Source: Beta vulgaris subsp. vulgaris
Lineage: Eukaryota; Streptophyta; Magnoliopsida; Caryophyllales; Amaranthaceae
Assembly (NCBI RefSeq): GCF_026745355.1
Contig: NC_079209.1
Coordinates: 11,008,535-11,072,534 of the forward strand
Direction: 5' to 3'
DNA: 64,000 nt
This document shows, one piece after another, positions 45,251 to 55,733 of this stretch. The translations under genes were made by a program, and so were the position numbers. The notes beneath the pieces were generated by a model, which saw only the letters and a list, made by a program, of their open reading frames with translations, did no database searches and had not been told where the DNA came from. Numbering within the stretch: position 1 is the first letter of the stretch; every line of letters starts with the position of its first letter.

Positions 45251-45389
45251 TGTAACAATCATTTCACTTTACTTAGCGAAAATATGGATAATGATGGACA
45301 AACATAAACAGAATATGTCGGAATGCTAACAGAGTTTTATTTATGTATAATGCCATCAAAGGCTCTTGGCCCATTACATTTCTTTCGGA

Positions 45390-46684
45390 CTATACATAGT
45401 ATTTCTTAAGGACGTCAGCATTCCAGCAGTTCTTCATCTTTCCCATCCATTCCTTGAGAATGAAGGATCCCGGACCTATCTTTCGAGCTATGATATATGG
45501 GCCTTCCCAATTGGCAGTTAATTTACCCTCTGTGTGAGCTTTTCCAGTGGCGGCTGTCCTTCGCAGAACAGCTCGCCTTCAGCTAACGGTCTCTCCAAGA
45601 CCTTCTTGTTGTAGGCTTTACGGATTCGGTCCTTGTACACAGCTGATCTCAGTTCGCTTTTAACCTTATCTTGGCAAGAAATCCAGGTCCTCCCTCAGTG
45701 CCTGATCATTCCTTTCCAGGGCTTGATGTTTTATCCGGTAGGTGGGCAAGCCTACTTCTACTGGCAGCACTGCTTCTGCGCCAAATGCTAGCTTGAAAGG
45801 GCTTTCTCCCGTCGCTTCTTTCTCGGTTGTCCTATTTGCCCACAGAATAGCCGGTACCATCTCGGCCCATTTTCCTTTAAACTCATCGAGCTTCTTTTTT
45901 CAAGGCGTTCAGAATTTGCTTGTTAGCGGCTTCTGCCTGGCCGTTACTCTGGGGATGACACACTGCGGAATATGCAAACTTTACGCGGAAGTCCGAGAGA
46001 TAAGCCTGAATGGGTCTACAGTCGAATTGGACTCCGTGGTCGAATACGATCGCGGCCGGGATGCCAAACCTAGTCATGATGTTCTGCCAGATGAACTTTT
46101 TTACTTGGTTGGCCTTTATCTTTGCTGTCGGCTCCGCTTCGATCCACTTTGTGAAGTAATCTATACCCACAATCAAGAAACGCCTTCCTCCCGTCGCAGC
46201 AGTGAACGGTCCCAAGATATCCATTCCCCACTGTGCGAATGGTATCGGACATAAAATGGGCTGCAAGTCATTAGCGGGCCTATTTATCACCGGTGCAAAC
46301 TTCTGGCACTTATCACATCTTTTCACATAGCCTTGCGCATCAGCCAACATGCTGGGCCAGTAGAATCCAGCCCTAAGTGCCTTTAGAGCCAGTGCTTTAC
46401 CTCCAATGTGGTTTCCACAGACACCCTCGTGAATTTCTTCCATTATCTTCAGGCCTCAGCAGATTTGCGCATTTTAACAGTGGCAGGCTAAATGATTTTT
46501 TGTACAACTCATTCTGGTATATCACGTACCAACTTGCTTGCTTCTGCAATTTTTGCGGCGATGGGATCTGCCGGGAGCATTCCTGTTTGCTTGTATTCAC
46601 TAGCTCTGTAAACCATTCCCCTTGTTGGTCAATGCTGTATACACGGCCACTTTCTGGCAATGCTTTTTTCCTTGAGGATGTCAA
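45390..46684 (-). pseudogene. Tat integrase
   Basis: H2C2 zinc region (HEGVCGNHIGGKAL, CDKCQKFAP), catalytic core with GMDILGPF, IVFDHGVQFD and PQSNGQAEAANKQIL (D, D, E), and a C-terminal module ending WNADVLKKYYV. The terminal TAG lies at 45390-45392. The frame changes near 46440, 45880 and 45660, so no intact protein is made as read. Confidence 0.88.
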
Positions 46685-48557
46685 CCGTGACCATCCCTTC
46701 TACCTGGAATGAGTCTGAGCTAGCTAATTTAGATAGGGAGTCCGCCTTCATGTTCTCAGCCCTGGGAATCGCCTCTACCTCAAACTGCTCCAGCTGTGCT
46801 ATTATTTCTTTGGCTTTCTCCACATACTTAACCATGTTGGGCTCTCGGACCTCAAATTCTCCTTTAAGCTGACTGCTAACCAACTGTGAATCTGTTTTCA
46901 AGAGGACGCTTTTAGCTCCTGCTGCAATGCACATCCTCAAGCCAGCAATGGCTGCTTCATATTCTGATTCATTGTTTGAGGCTGGGAAAGCGAATTTGAT
47001 GGCGTATTCGAAGGTGTTTCCTTCTGGGCTGGTTATCACAATACCGGCCCCAACCCCGCTCGCAGCCGAAGAACCGTCCACCTCCAGCAGCCATGACTCT
47101 TTTTCTTTCATCTCTGCCTCCTCGTAAGCCTCAGTCATAAAATCCGCCAGTGCTTGTGCTTTTATGGCCGTTCGCGGCTTATACTGAATATCATACTCCG
47201 ACAGTTCAATGGCCCATTTCAATAAGCGCCCAGAGGTGTCCATCCTTTGCAGAGCTTTCTCCAACGGCTGATTTGTTAGCACCTGTATTGGATGACAGTC
47301 AAAATAGGGTCTTAATTTCCGAGCCGCTACAATAACCGCCAATGCCATTTTTTCTATCTGCTGATACCGGCTCTCCGGGCCGTTAAGGATATGGCTGACA
47401 AAGTATATTGGATGTTGCTGTTTTTCCCTTTCTGTTATCAGTACTGCCGCTACCGTTTTGGGGGAGGCCGAGATGTATAACTGCAGTGTGTCTCCTGCCT
47501 CTGGCCTTGTTATTGTTGGCAGCTTTGCAAGGTGTTCCTTGACGGCCGAGAAAGCTTTGCTCTGCTCTTCTCCCCATTCGAACTTTTTATTCCCCCTTAG
47601 CAACGCGAAAAACGGAAGGGCCTTATCAGCCGACTTCGATATGAATCTCGTTAAAGCGGCCATCCTGCCTGTTAATCTCTGGATGTCCTTGACACCTTTG
47701 GGCTCCGGAAGGCTCAAAATTGCCTGAACCTTGTCCGGGTTCGCATCAATGCCTCTTTTGCTCACCATAAATCCAAGAAATTTTCCTGCTCTCACGCCAA
47801 AGACGCACTTCTTTGGGTTCAATTTCATGCTGTATTTTCTCAATGTTTTGAATGTTTCTTCCAGATCCGTCAGATGCTCTCGGTCCGTTTTACTTTTGAC
47901 AATAGAGTCGTCCACATACACTTCTATATTACGCCCTTTCTGAGCCACAAACACCTTGTCCACTAATTTCTGGTAGGTTGCCCCAGCGTTTCTCAAGCCG
48001 AAAGGCATTGCCTTATAATTGTAAACACCTCCATCTGTGATGAATGCCGTTTTCTTGCGGTCCTCCTTTAACAAGCTTATTTGATGGTACCCTGAGAAGG
48101 CATCCATGAAACTCAGTAGTGCGTGTCCGCTAGTAGAATCCACTAGCTGATCTATTCTTGGCAGAGGATAGCAGTCCTTAGGGCATGCCCTATTCAAGTT
48201 TGTGAAATCCACGCACATACGCCATTGGCCGTTGGCCTTCTTCACCATGACTACATTTGCCAGCCATTCAGGGTAGTCACAAGGCTCGATAAAATCGGCC
48301 GCTATCAGCTTTTCTACTTCCTCTTTGATGGCCTTATTCTTGTCAGCCGAGAAGGCTCTCTTCTTCTGCTTTACCGGTCGGACTGCGCTGTCGACGTTTA
48401 AACGATGGACCATCACGGCCGGGTCTATTCCCGGCATCTCGTCCGCTGAGAAAGCAAATATGTCAGCATTTTCTCTTAGGAGAGTTACCAGGTTTACCCG
48501 GACCTCTGGGTCCATGTCCATCCCGACCGCGACCGACCGAGCAGGATCATCTGCCAA
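46629..48557 (-). CDS. Tat reverse transcriptase with two RNase H domains
   Basis: A 642-aa open frame. RT: DFIEPCDYPEWLANVVMVKK, WRMCVDFTNLNRACPKDCYP, FSGYHQI, MPFGLRNAGATYQ, VYVDDSIVKS (YVDD intact) and FLGFMVSKRGI. First RNase H, gypsy type: YISASPKTVAAVLI, YQQIEKMALAVIVAARKLR. After a linker, a second archaeal-type RNase H: LEVDGSSAASGVGAGIVI, NNESEYEAAIAGLRM, LKTDSQLVSSQL. The dual arrangement is a Tat hallmark. The frame is continuous with no internal stop, but pieces on both sides lie in other frames. Confidence 0.93.
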   Translation of the reverse strand: MADDPARSVAVGMDMDPEVRVNLVTLLRENADIFAFSADEMPGIDPAVMVHRLNVDSAVRPVKQKKRAFSADKNKAIKEEVEKLIAADFIEPCDYPEWLANVVMVKKANGQWRMCVDFTNLNRACPKDCYPLPRIDQLVDSTSGHALLSFMDAFSGYHQISLLKEDRKKTAFITDGGVYNYKAMPFGLRNAGATYQKLVDKVFVAQKGRNIEVYVDDSIVKSKTDREHLTDLEETFKTLRKYSMKLNPKKCVFGVRAGKFLGFMVSKRGIDANPDKVQAILSLPEPKGVKDIQRLTGRMAALTRFISKSADKALPFFALLRGNKKFEWGEEQSKAFSAVKEHLAKLPTITRPEAGDTLQLYISASPKTVAAVLITEREKQQHPIYFVSHILNGPESRYQQIEKMALAVIVAARKLRPYFDCHPIQVLTNQPLEKALQRMDTSGRLLKWAIELSEYDIQYKPRTAIKAQALADFMTEAYEEAEMKEKESWLLEVDGSSAASGVGAGIVITSPEGNTFEYAIKFAFPASNNESEYEAAIAGLRMCIAAGAKSVLLKTDSQLVSSQLKGEFEVREPNMVKYVEKAKEIIAQLEQFEVEAIPRAENMKADSLSKLASSDSFQVEGMVTVDILKEKSIARKWPCIQH

Positions 48558-49787
48558 ACTTCTTGTTTAGTTTCTCCATCAGGTTGTGGCCTCGGCTCAT
48601 CCTCTGGCCGGGACTCCAACTCTTCTAGCGGCACCTCCTTACTCTTCTGGATAGTGAGTACTTCCTCTTCTTCATTACTGTCATTCTTCTCTACCTGAGT
48701 TCTTCTCATAGCCCTCCTTTGTTTTCTTGAGGGAGGATCTGGATTTTCTACCGGAAACCTTCTGGCTGGTTGCTTTAGTGTTGTTAAGTAGCATGATCTT
48801 GCCATCTCCTGATTGCCCTTCAATCTTGATGTGATCCTCATTGGAAACATACAACATGGTCAGGTGGTAAGTTGAGACGACACCTTGGACGTCATGAATG
48901 AATGGGCGCCAATGATTGCATTGTATGCTCCCGGAACTCCACTACCAGAAACTCAGTCATGACGTCTCTGGCTGACTCATCCTCCCCAATACGTACTGGG
49001 AGTGAGATTAACCCTTCTGGCACCACTGATGCCCCTGTGAATCCAATGACGGGATATCGAACCGGCTTCAAGTACTCACGGCTCAGCATGAGCTTTTCGA
49101 ATGTTGATAAGTACAGAATATTAGCGGAGCTTCCCCATCCACCAAAATTCTATGTACCAGACAGTTTGAGACTTTTAGTGTTACCACCAGCGGATCATCA
49201 TGAGGGTACACCACATGCTTCGCATCCTCCAGGGTGAATGACATGGCCGGCATCGCCGGCGGACTCTTCCAGGGCAAGCTGGCGTTGAAATTGACTTGAT
49301 GTCGGAACTCTTCAAACTGCCTTGCGCCGTTAACACTTCCTCCATGGATAGGTCCCCCACTGATAACGTGGATCTCGCTGATCCGGGATTGAACATTTCG
49401 AGTCACGGGCTTTACAAGATCACCCTCTTTTGTCTGGGCCTTGTACTGACTGAAATACCCTCTTCTTATCAGATCCTCCAGGTTATCTTTTAAGTGCCGG
49501 CAATCCTCAGTTATATGGCCGTGATCCCCATGGAAATCACACCATTTACTTTTGTCACGATTTTTATGGAACATCTGTCTCGGACGCTGCCATTTATCGC
49601 TGTCCTTATTCATCAGAAAAATTTGGCTTCTAGAAGTGGTGAGTTGAGTATATGCATCGAACCTCTCCTTGCGTTCACCTCCTTCCGGCCATCTTTTCAC
49701 GATCTCTGCGATCGCGGTCATACCTTTCATTCTCCCTTCACGGTCATTTCCCCCTTGACCATATTGACTCCTGCTTTCTTTCCTCAC
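48558..49787 (-). pseudogene. Tat gag C-terminus and protease, frameshifted
   Basis: Contains the CCHC-type knuckle CDFHGDHGHITEDCRHL and, after an open stretch, the protease active site region (RILVDG). The frame is lost one residue later at a G run near 49118; the next piece (MLSREYLKPVRYPVIGF) continues the domain in another frame, followed by MARSCYLTTLKQPAR and an acidic linker to the RT. A single-base homopolymer change explains the break. Confidence 0.85.
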
Positions 49788-49884
49788 GGCCCGATCCCCT
49801 CGCGGGCCTTATCCTTCTTCTTGTCATCTTTCTTTCCGCCTCCCTGTTGCCTACAGCTTTATCAAATTCCTCCCTCTTATATAG

Positions 49885-50910
49885 TCATTGGCCTTGCCAA
49901 GGACGGGACCAGGGTTGTGTAGACTTCCGGCCCAGATAATTCCGGAAGGGTGATCCCTCCTTGAGCCCAGTCATTAAGGCCAAGACGGCCACGTCTTGCT
50001 GCAGTCGAGGTATGGAAACTGCCTCAACGTTAAAGCGGCCAATGTAGTCTCTCAGACTCTCATTTTCTCCTTGTTTGACTGACAGCAATTCCCCAGTGGT
50101 GCGCTCACGACGCCTATTGCTTACAAAGTGTGTACTGAACATGGATGACAGCAGAGAAAAGCTAGAGACGCTACCTGGCTTGAGACTTTTGAACCATGTC
50201 TGAGCTATCCCAGTCAAGGTTGAGGGAAAGACTTTACACCATATGGCATCAACTTGAGTGTAGAGGAACATGTGTCCTTCGTAAGCCGCGACGTGATCGT
50301 CGGGGTCTGATGTGCCATCATACTTAGAGGACGGCATTTTGATTCGCGTCATAGGATGATTCAATATTTCCGGAGTGAAGGGGGAAAGCTTAGGCTTGAT
50401 CAAGAGGTGACCCCCAGCCGAATAGTTACTAGCACCGACGGTACTGTACTCACGGCGGGAGTGACCCTGCGTTTCCTCTTCAGAATAGTACACCTCTTCA
50501 GTTTCCAGAATTTCCTCCTCATAATCAGATCGGTCTATTTTCTTCTCCATTTCCCGTCCCTCTCTTCCTAAGGACTGCATTTTTCGGAGCGGGGTCCCGT
50601 CCGCGTTCCTACCAGCCAGAGCCGGTGGTCGCTTACGAGTACCGCCAGAGGGTTGGGGAGGAGCATTTTGTTGAGGATTACCTGTCAGCATCTGGATAAA
50701 TGATGCGACCGTTTGCAATTGCTCAGGAGAGAATTGACTTAGCTGTGCCAAGTTGAATGGTACGTTGGTGTTTGGGGTTTGATCCTCGCTCCCCGGTGTC
50801 CGGTAGTGGAATTGTGGGTTTCCCAACGCACCAGTGATGACTGGCTGCGAGGAATTCTGGCCTTGCTCAAACTCAGGCTGACCATGGGTAGCGTTGTTTG
50901 TGTCTTCCAT
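49885..50910 (-). CDS. Tat gag, capsid part
   Basis: Start Met at 50910 (MEDTNNATHGQPEFEQG); an in-frame Met farther upstream lies in the LTR. A Gln/Asn/Pro-rich leader and an acidic region (EEEILETEEVYYSEEE) precede the Retrotrans_gag fold: MTRIKMPSSKYDGTSDPDDH, FPSTLTGIAQTWFKSL, LSVKQGENESLRDYIGRFN. About 340 aa, then a frame change before the 49787 piece. Confidence 0.9.
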   Translation of the reverse strand: MEDTNNATHGQPEFEQGQNSSQPVITGALGNPQFHYRTPGSEDQTPNTNVPFNLAQLSQFSPEQLQTVASFIQMLTGNPQQNAPPQPSGGTRKRPPALAGRNADGTPLRKMQSLGREGREMEKKIDRSDYEEEILETEEVYYSEEETQGHSRREYSTVGASNYSAGGHLLIKPKLSPFTPEILNHPMTRIKMPSSKYDGTSDPDDHVAAYEGHMFLYTQVDAIWCKVFPSTLTGIAQTWFKSLKPGSVSSFSLLSSMFSTHFVSNRRRERTTGELLSVKQGENESLRDYIGRFNVEAVSIPRLQQDVAVLALMTGLKEGSPFRNYLGRKSTQPWSRPWQGQ

Positions 50911-50956
50911 GACTGATACCTTAGAAAGGGTGAGGTCCCCTCCTTCTAGCGCCAGT

Positions 50957-51448
50957 TGTTTCGGTATCGAAAACGGTGCCGGACTCTTTGAGAGTTGTCC
51001 GACAGGAGATGGATGTCCGTGAGGGATCTGCAACAATGACAAACGTGAGCTACCCTCAGGGGTGTTTCGAGGAAACCCCCTCCGACGCTCAAGTCAGCTA
51101 ATTACTCAAGAGGATTCTAGAGAGAGAGAGAGAGAGCTTAGAGAGAGAGATAGGCTATTTTTAGTATGAGAGAATGTACCTGCAGGAATAGTACTGGATG
51201 GCTATTTATAGGCGTACTATTCACCTGACAGGGCGTGTAATCTTGTGACACTTGTACTGTTGTGATTGATCTTGTCAGAGGGAAGATTCCCTTTACTTTG
51301 TCGTTTTCTATGGCCGTGACGGCGGTCTCAGCATGAAGACAAAAGATGATGAATTTGGAGTGGTCCCCCCTTTGTGAGCCCACGTCACCTTGGTTTGCTC
51401 TCGGCCAATACGCAATGTCCGCTAGCAAATTTGGGTTACACCCATACA
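50957..51448 (-). repeat. Tat 5' LTR (right on plus strand) and primer site
   Basis: Near-identical to 40411-40898. On the minus strand, about two bases past its end, TGGCGCTAGAAGGAGGGG (about 50937-50954) is the probable primer-binding site; the tRNA was not identified. Confidence 0.93.
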
Positions 51449-52580
51449 ATAGTAGTTGTGAATTGAACTTTGGTAGCCGTAGTTGGCCCTGAGCCCAACT
51501 AATTTTTCAATAACGAATGAAAATAAAGCCTAAACCTTATGCAACTGAACATACATCGAAGTCCAATTTGAGTATTTGACAAGCTTTTTCCATGATTTTT
51601 CATCTTCTTGAGGCTGTGTTGAGGCTACCAAGCATCTCTAGTGTAAACATATAAGTCAAGTCCCCGAAGCAATCATTAAACTTTATGGAGAATATGTCCT
51701 GGTTGCAGGCTGCACATGAGCAAGTGCATCCAGTACGTTCTTTCCGGAAGCCTAATACATGATCACCAATTCACCTGTTACTAATGTGCTGTTATCACCA
51801 ATAATAGACGATGCGTCAGTCAGAGAAAGAGCTGCTGGTTATCTAAAAGTCCTCTTCTCGATAGCCCTGCATTCAAGCAAAACATTTGATGAGTGCCAAA
51901 ACTTGGCTTATCTTGACACCAAATATAAGAAATAGTTGGAATAAATTTCTACCAACTCCGGCATCTAAGAAGGTCATAGGATCCTCAGATTCAGCGTTGT
52001 TACTGTTGTTGGGGTTGCTTGCTGACTGTGATAAAGGCCATGCCATCTTAATCATGAGCATAATTTTCTTCCAGTAACTGCCTTCTGGTGAATTTGCTGC
52101 GAAAGGTATATCTTCTGTTCAAGAATCATGATATTCAGGTGTCAGGTCATCCACATCTGACTAAGGTTGTGTTCTTTTCACCTTATTTCAGGTGCTTATT
52201 ACTTATTAAAATTGACACACAACATATGAAACAAGAAAATTTTAAATCAGACGAGACCAAAACTTCTTTGTCAGTTTACTTATTACAAAATGTATAAGAT
52301 TTTGTATTAGTGAAATATATGAAAATTGAATATCTGAAATATACTCAAATCTACAAGATTTCACATTATAGCTTTTTAATCTTTTAAAATAAAATCTACA
52401 AGATTTCACATTATAGCTTTTTAATCTTTTAAAATTAGCATACGATGATGGGCTAAGTTCAATCGAATCAGAATACAGGCTAGATCATGATATATTTTAA
52501 TAAATTCATACTACATCACTTTATTTCAGGTAATAAGAATGAATCCTAAGATCATAACTCTTATATATATATGACCTTAC
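51449..52580 (-). other. Unit B spacer, possible NLR 3' exons and UTR
   Basis: Counterpart of 7012-8138. On the minus strand, 52061-51873 reads MAWPLSQSASNPNNSNNAES then FLDAGVGRNLFQLFLIFG and has exon-like composition; an acceptor-like TTGAATGCAG follows. A roughly 50-bp tandem duplication (about 52345-52440) is absent from unit A. Contains the empty AGATC site for Copia-2 at 52482-52486. Confidence 0.4.
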
Positions 52581-55030
52581 CCTGTGACAATTGCTGGGTA
52601 GAGAGGTTGTTCTCACTAGGTCCTTCTGTTATTACCTCCAATCTTGGACCTGCAAGTAAATAAGTAGTGTATAAAAAAAACCTTAATTGTAATTTTAAGA
52701 AAATTAGATAGAACATTGCATACCAGTATACTTACTTGTGGATGCAGCTGTACAGAAAAGCTCTCTGGTCTGTGATGTTTCTTCATATATGAAGGTAGAA
52801 TTGAAATTTGGCGGACTTCTTTCAACATTTTCAAGCCAATCATTATCTCCTTTGATGATTAGCCTATCATTTCCTCCCTTGAGGGTCTTCGGAAGCTTCA
52901 AGATTCCACAACTCAAGACATCAACCCGTTGCAAAGAAGGGACATTTAACACTTGACAATCACATATGCTACGCAGATTTGGCAAGTCATGGAGCACTAA
53001 TGTTGTTAATTCTGGAAAAATAACTTCAGCATGTCTGGCTTTGGAATCTGGCTTTATTATAGACACAGTTCTGCGACATTGTTGGACATGTATCTCCTTT
53101 AGTTTTTCAAGGTTCATAAGCATCTCCCATGTGAGCACATACTCAAGTTCGTCAAACTTGGAGATATCCAGAATGATCAAGTACTTGAAGCAACCATCAA
53201 TCTGCAATGATGGTAGTTTCTGAGCACAACTTATCCAGTGCAGCTCAGCGGTTTCCTCAGGGAGAGTAACTTTGTGATGGTTAAAAATCGATAAGCTGTT
53301 GTCCCCGACATGATCACCATTATAGTGGGAATCACCAACACAAAATTTAAAACTGTGTCCTGCACCTTGTGGCCGCTGGAGAGCATCTTTCTCGAATTCT
53401 GCAGTCTTCAAGAATTTTTCAAAGGCTGCTGCGTCTGTGAAGTTAAGCTGAAGAACAACCAGCCTTCTCAAGTTCACAAGCTCCTCTATGCAAGGACCCT
53501 TCCAAACTGGAGAAATGTGATTCGATCTCCAAGTAAGATTCGCTTCACTATTAGGTATCAACAACAGTTCTTCTATTTGTGTTAATTTTCCAACTTCTTC
53601 AGCTCGGAAAACCTGTAACTTAGTCATCTGTGAAAGATCTAAACGTCTCAAGTTTGTCAAGTTGTTTAGCCCTCTAGGTAACTCTTGTAGTGATGTCCTT
53701 GAGAGGTCAAGAACGAGTAGATTTTGAAGATCTGACAAGGATGGGAGAGAAGTCAAGTGCTGACAGTTATGAAGCAGAAGTGCATGCAGACTTTTCAAGG
53801 CAGAGAGTGAATTTGGTAAGGATGAGATCCTTGTATGGGACAAATCGAGGGTTCGAAGATTAACTAAGTTTGAAAAGAACCTTTTATGGGATTTGGAGTT
53901 TAGAGGATTGTGTTGCAGTAGCAAAGTAGACAGATTCTTGCAATCAGGACCAAACTGCAAAGCATGCACCTCATTCTGAATAAATGAGGCTCTCTTTGTA
54001 TCTGCAGGCCAATCCTTCGCTGCTGGAATCTCTTTGAGTGATTTTCCACAGTTGATGAAAAAAAATCCATGACGCGATTTCAGAGCATCCATTGCTACTA
54101 GTCGAAGTACATTAAGCATTTTGACTGATACTTCATCTCTACCACCTATCTTGTTAGGAATGATCTCAAGAAGGTGAGCATCGCGGAGGTTATCCAGTAC
54201 TTCCTTTCCAACACCCATGGTTTCTTCCAAGGATGAAACTTCACCTAGAAGCCCATCCCACATCCAATACTCTATCAGCTCCTTTTCCTTTAGGATGTAA
54301 TAATCCTTTGGAAATAATAGACAGTAAAGGAAACATGATACCGCAACCTCTCCTAAGTCATTCAATATATCTTTGAAACCATAAAAAAAGTCTTTGCTTT
54401 TGTTACCAAGCAAGGACCCTGAGCTACTCAGTGCAAGCAGTTCTCTATTCCAAGCATCACTTATTCTTGTAGGATTGTTGTCAGGTATTTCTCTCAAGGC
54501 TTTCGCTAACATTTTTATAGCTGAAGGAAGGCCATCGACATTCTTTACTGCTAATTCAATGTCCTTGTAGATTTTATTCTTTATACTCTCAAGTTTAGGA
54601 CCTGTAAGATGTGAAAATAATTTCCAACCCTCATCCTCAGAGAGAGGTTTTATTTCGCAAATTGTGCTGTTGTTTCCAAATCTGTCTTTCAGTTTACTGC
54701 AGGCAGTATAACTTGTCGAAGTAACTATCAGCTTCCAATCGTTACCAGACTCCGGGATTCCAATCCTACTAAGCTCGAAATCATGCCAAAATGGTATATT
54801 ATCCAGAACAAGGAAAAACTTCTTGCTGGTAAGAGCAGCATGCAATTTAAAAGCTCTGCTGCTGTCATCTGTTGAGCCTGAGATATCTGCACATAATTGT
54901 CTTGCAATTTCTTCTTGGATGTCCTTGATTTCTGATCCATGCTTAATGCTTACCCAAATAACATTGTCGAGTTCTTCCATCTCTTCCAATGCTCGCTTAT
55001 GGATTGCCGATGCCATAACTGTCTTTCCGA
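52581..55030 (-). CDS. CC-NBS-LRR type disease resistance protein (NLR), 5' exon outside window
   Basis: Cytoplasmic immune receptor family. The main exon runs 55030 to 52736 and opens inside the P-loop: an acceptor (TTTCCAACAG) precedes (G)TC GGA AAG ACA, so the G-x-GG part must lie on an upstream exon. Then: VIWVSIKHG (RNBS-A); FFLVLDNI (kinase 2, second Asp replaced by Asn); WKLIVTSTS (RNBS-B); GLPSAIKML (GLPL); CFLYCLLFPKDYYI (RNBS-D of CC type); KMLNVLRLVAMDAL where MHD is expected. LRRs follow from about residue 360 (LRTLDLSHTRISSLPNSL, LLVLDLSRTSLQELPRGL). A donor at 52735 (GTAAGT) and an acceptor at 52650 lead in phase to a 69-nt exon, 52649-52581, ending at another donor (GTAAGG). 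Further 3' exons are unplaced. Degenerate motifs suggest altered or lost ATPase switching. Confidence 0.85.
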
Positions 55031-55733
55031 CTGTTGGAAATTTAGAGTATGAAGTTAGTTATTTTCATGATATATTGTTTGAGTAATTGGTAATGGTGTT
55101 ATTACTCAAATGATATATGTTTGTTCAATGCTATATAGAATGAAGAAGAGCAATGTTTGTGTGAAGCCTCGCAAGCTTAGTACTCAAGCATTGTAGTGCT
55201 GTAGTTTATCGCACAAACACAAGGAAGACAGTGGCTGGTCGCGACTCGCAACCTACGTCGCACCTCGCGACAGTGCTGGAAAGGACGAAGCAGGGCAGAA
55301 GCTTCTCGCGACTCGCGAGGGTGGTCGCACCTCGCGACTGGGCTTCGTCGCGACTCGCGATGATTATCGCGACTCGCGATATCCTTCTGTTTTTCCGCTG
55401 CTCTATGCGTGATTTCACGGTTTTGACGGTTTGTCAAATGTGGCGATTCAGTTTTCTGAAATAGTGTAGCATTGATATAAATATGAGCCCTCTCATATGA
55501 TGAAAGATGATGAGAAAAATAATTCTCTCTATTACATACAAACTTGAAAGGAAATTTAACAAGTTCTTCATCTTCACATATACTCACAAATTCATTTTCA
55601 ATTTGATAGTGTTCATAGTAAGCGTGACCACTATTGTTTTTCTTCTTTGTATCTCGAAGGTGAATTCCGTGATACCCGTGCTTTACGAATAGGGTCGGAA
55701 TATTACTTTTGGGAAAGTGATCCTGTAACGCCC
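55031..55733. other. NLR intron with retrotransposon-like, TCGCGA-rich DNA
   Basis: Intron upstream of the split P-loop exon. From about 55230 to 55380 lies a dense cluster of TCGCGACTCGCGA-like motifs, GC-rich in an AT-rich setting. The rest (TTTATATCAATGC promoter-like on the minus strand, GGTCGGAATATTAC near the right end) looks like a piece of an LTR. It is cut at 55733 by the gypsy LTR. The reading frames are not convincing genes. Confidence 0.5.

Larger units (their letters stand above)
40411..51448 (-). mobile_element. Tat-lineage Ty3/gypsy retrotransposon, very young
   Basis: LTRs of 488 and 492 bp (plus-strand ends TGTTTCGG and CCCATACA) are almost identical. The target duplication ATAGT is at 40406-40410 and 51449-51453, with the single site at 7154-7158 in unit A. 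Minus-strand order is gag, protease, RT, RNase H, a second archaeal-type RNase H, integrase, then a minisatellite and a long ORF on the opposite strand before the 3' LTR. The dual RNase H plus antisense ORF is diagnostic of plant Tat elements. The pol is cut by several small frameshifts. Confidence 0.95.

Noticed and set aside
40588..51449. Identical 103-codon frames (40588-40899 and 51138-51449)
   Set aside because: They are the two LTR copies of the Tat element; identity reflects LTR youth, not a conserved gene.
52616..52843. Separate minus-strand gene starting MIGLKMLKEVRQ
   Set aside because: Out-of-frame reading of the NLR 3' end; the in-frame NLR and its splice sites explain the region.
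55177..55587. 136-codon minus-strand frame across the TCGCGA cluster
   Set aside because: The Arg/Ser/Glu pattern comes from the repeated motif; it looks like LTR-derived DNA.
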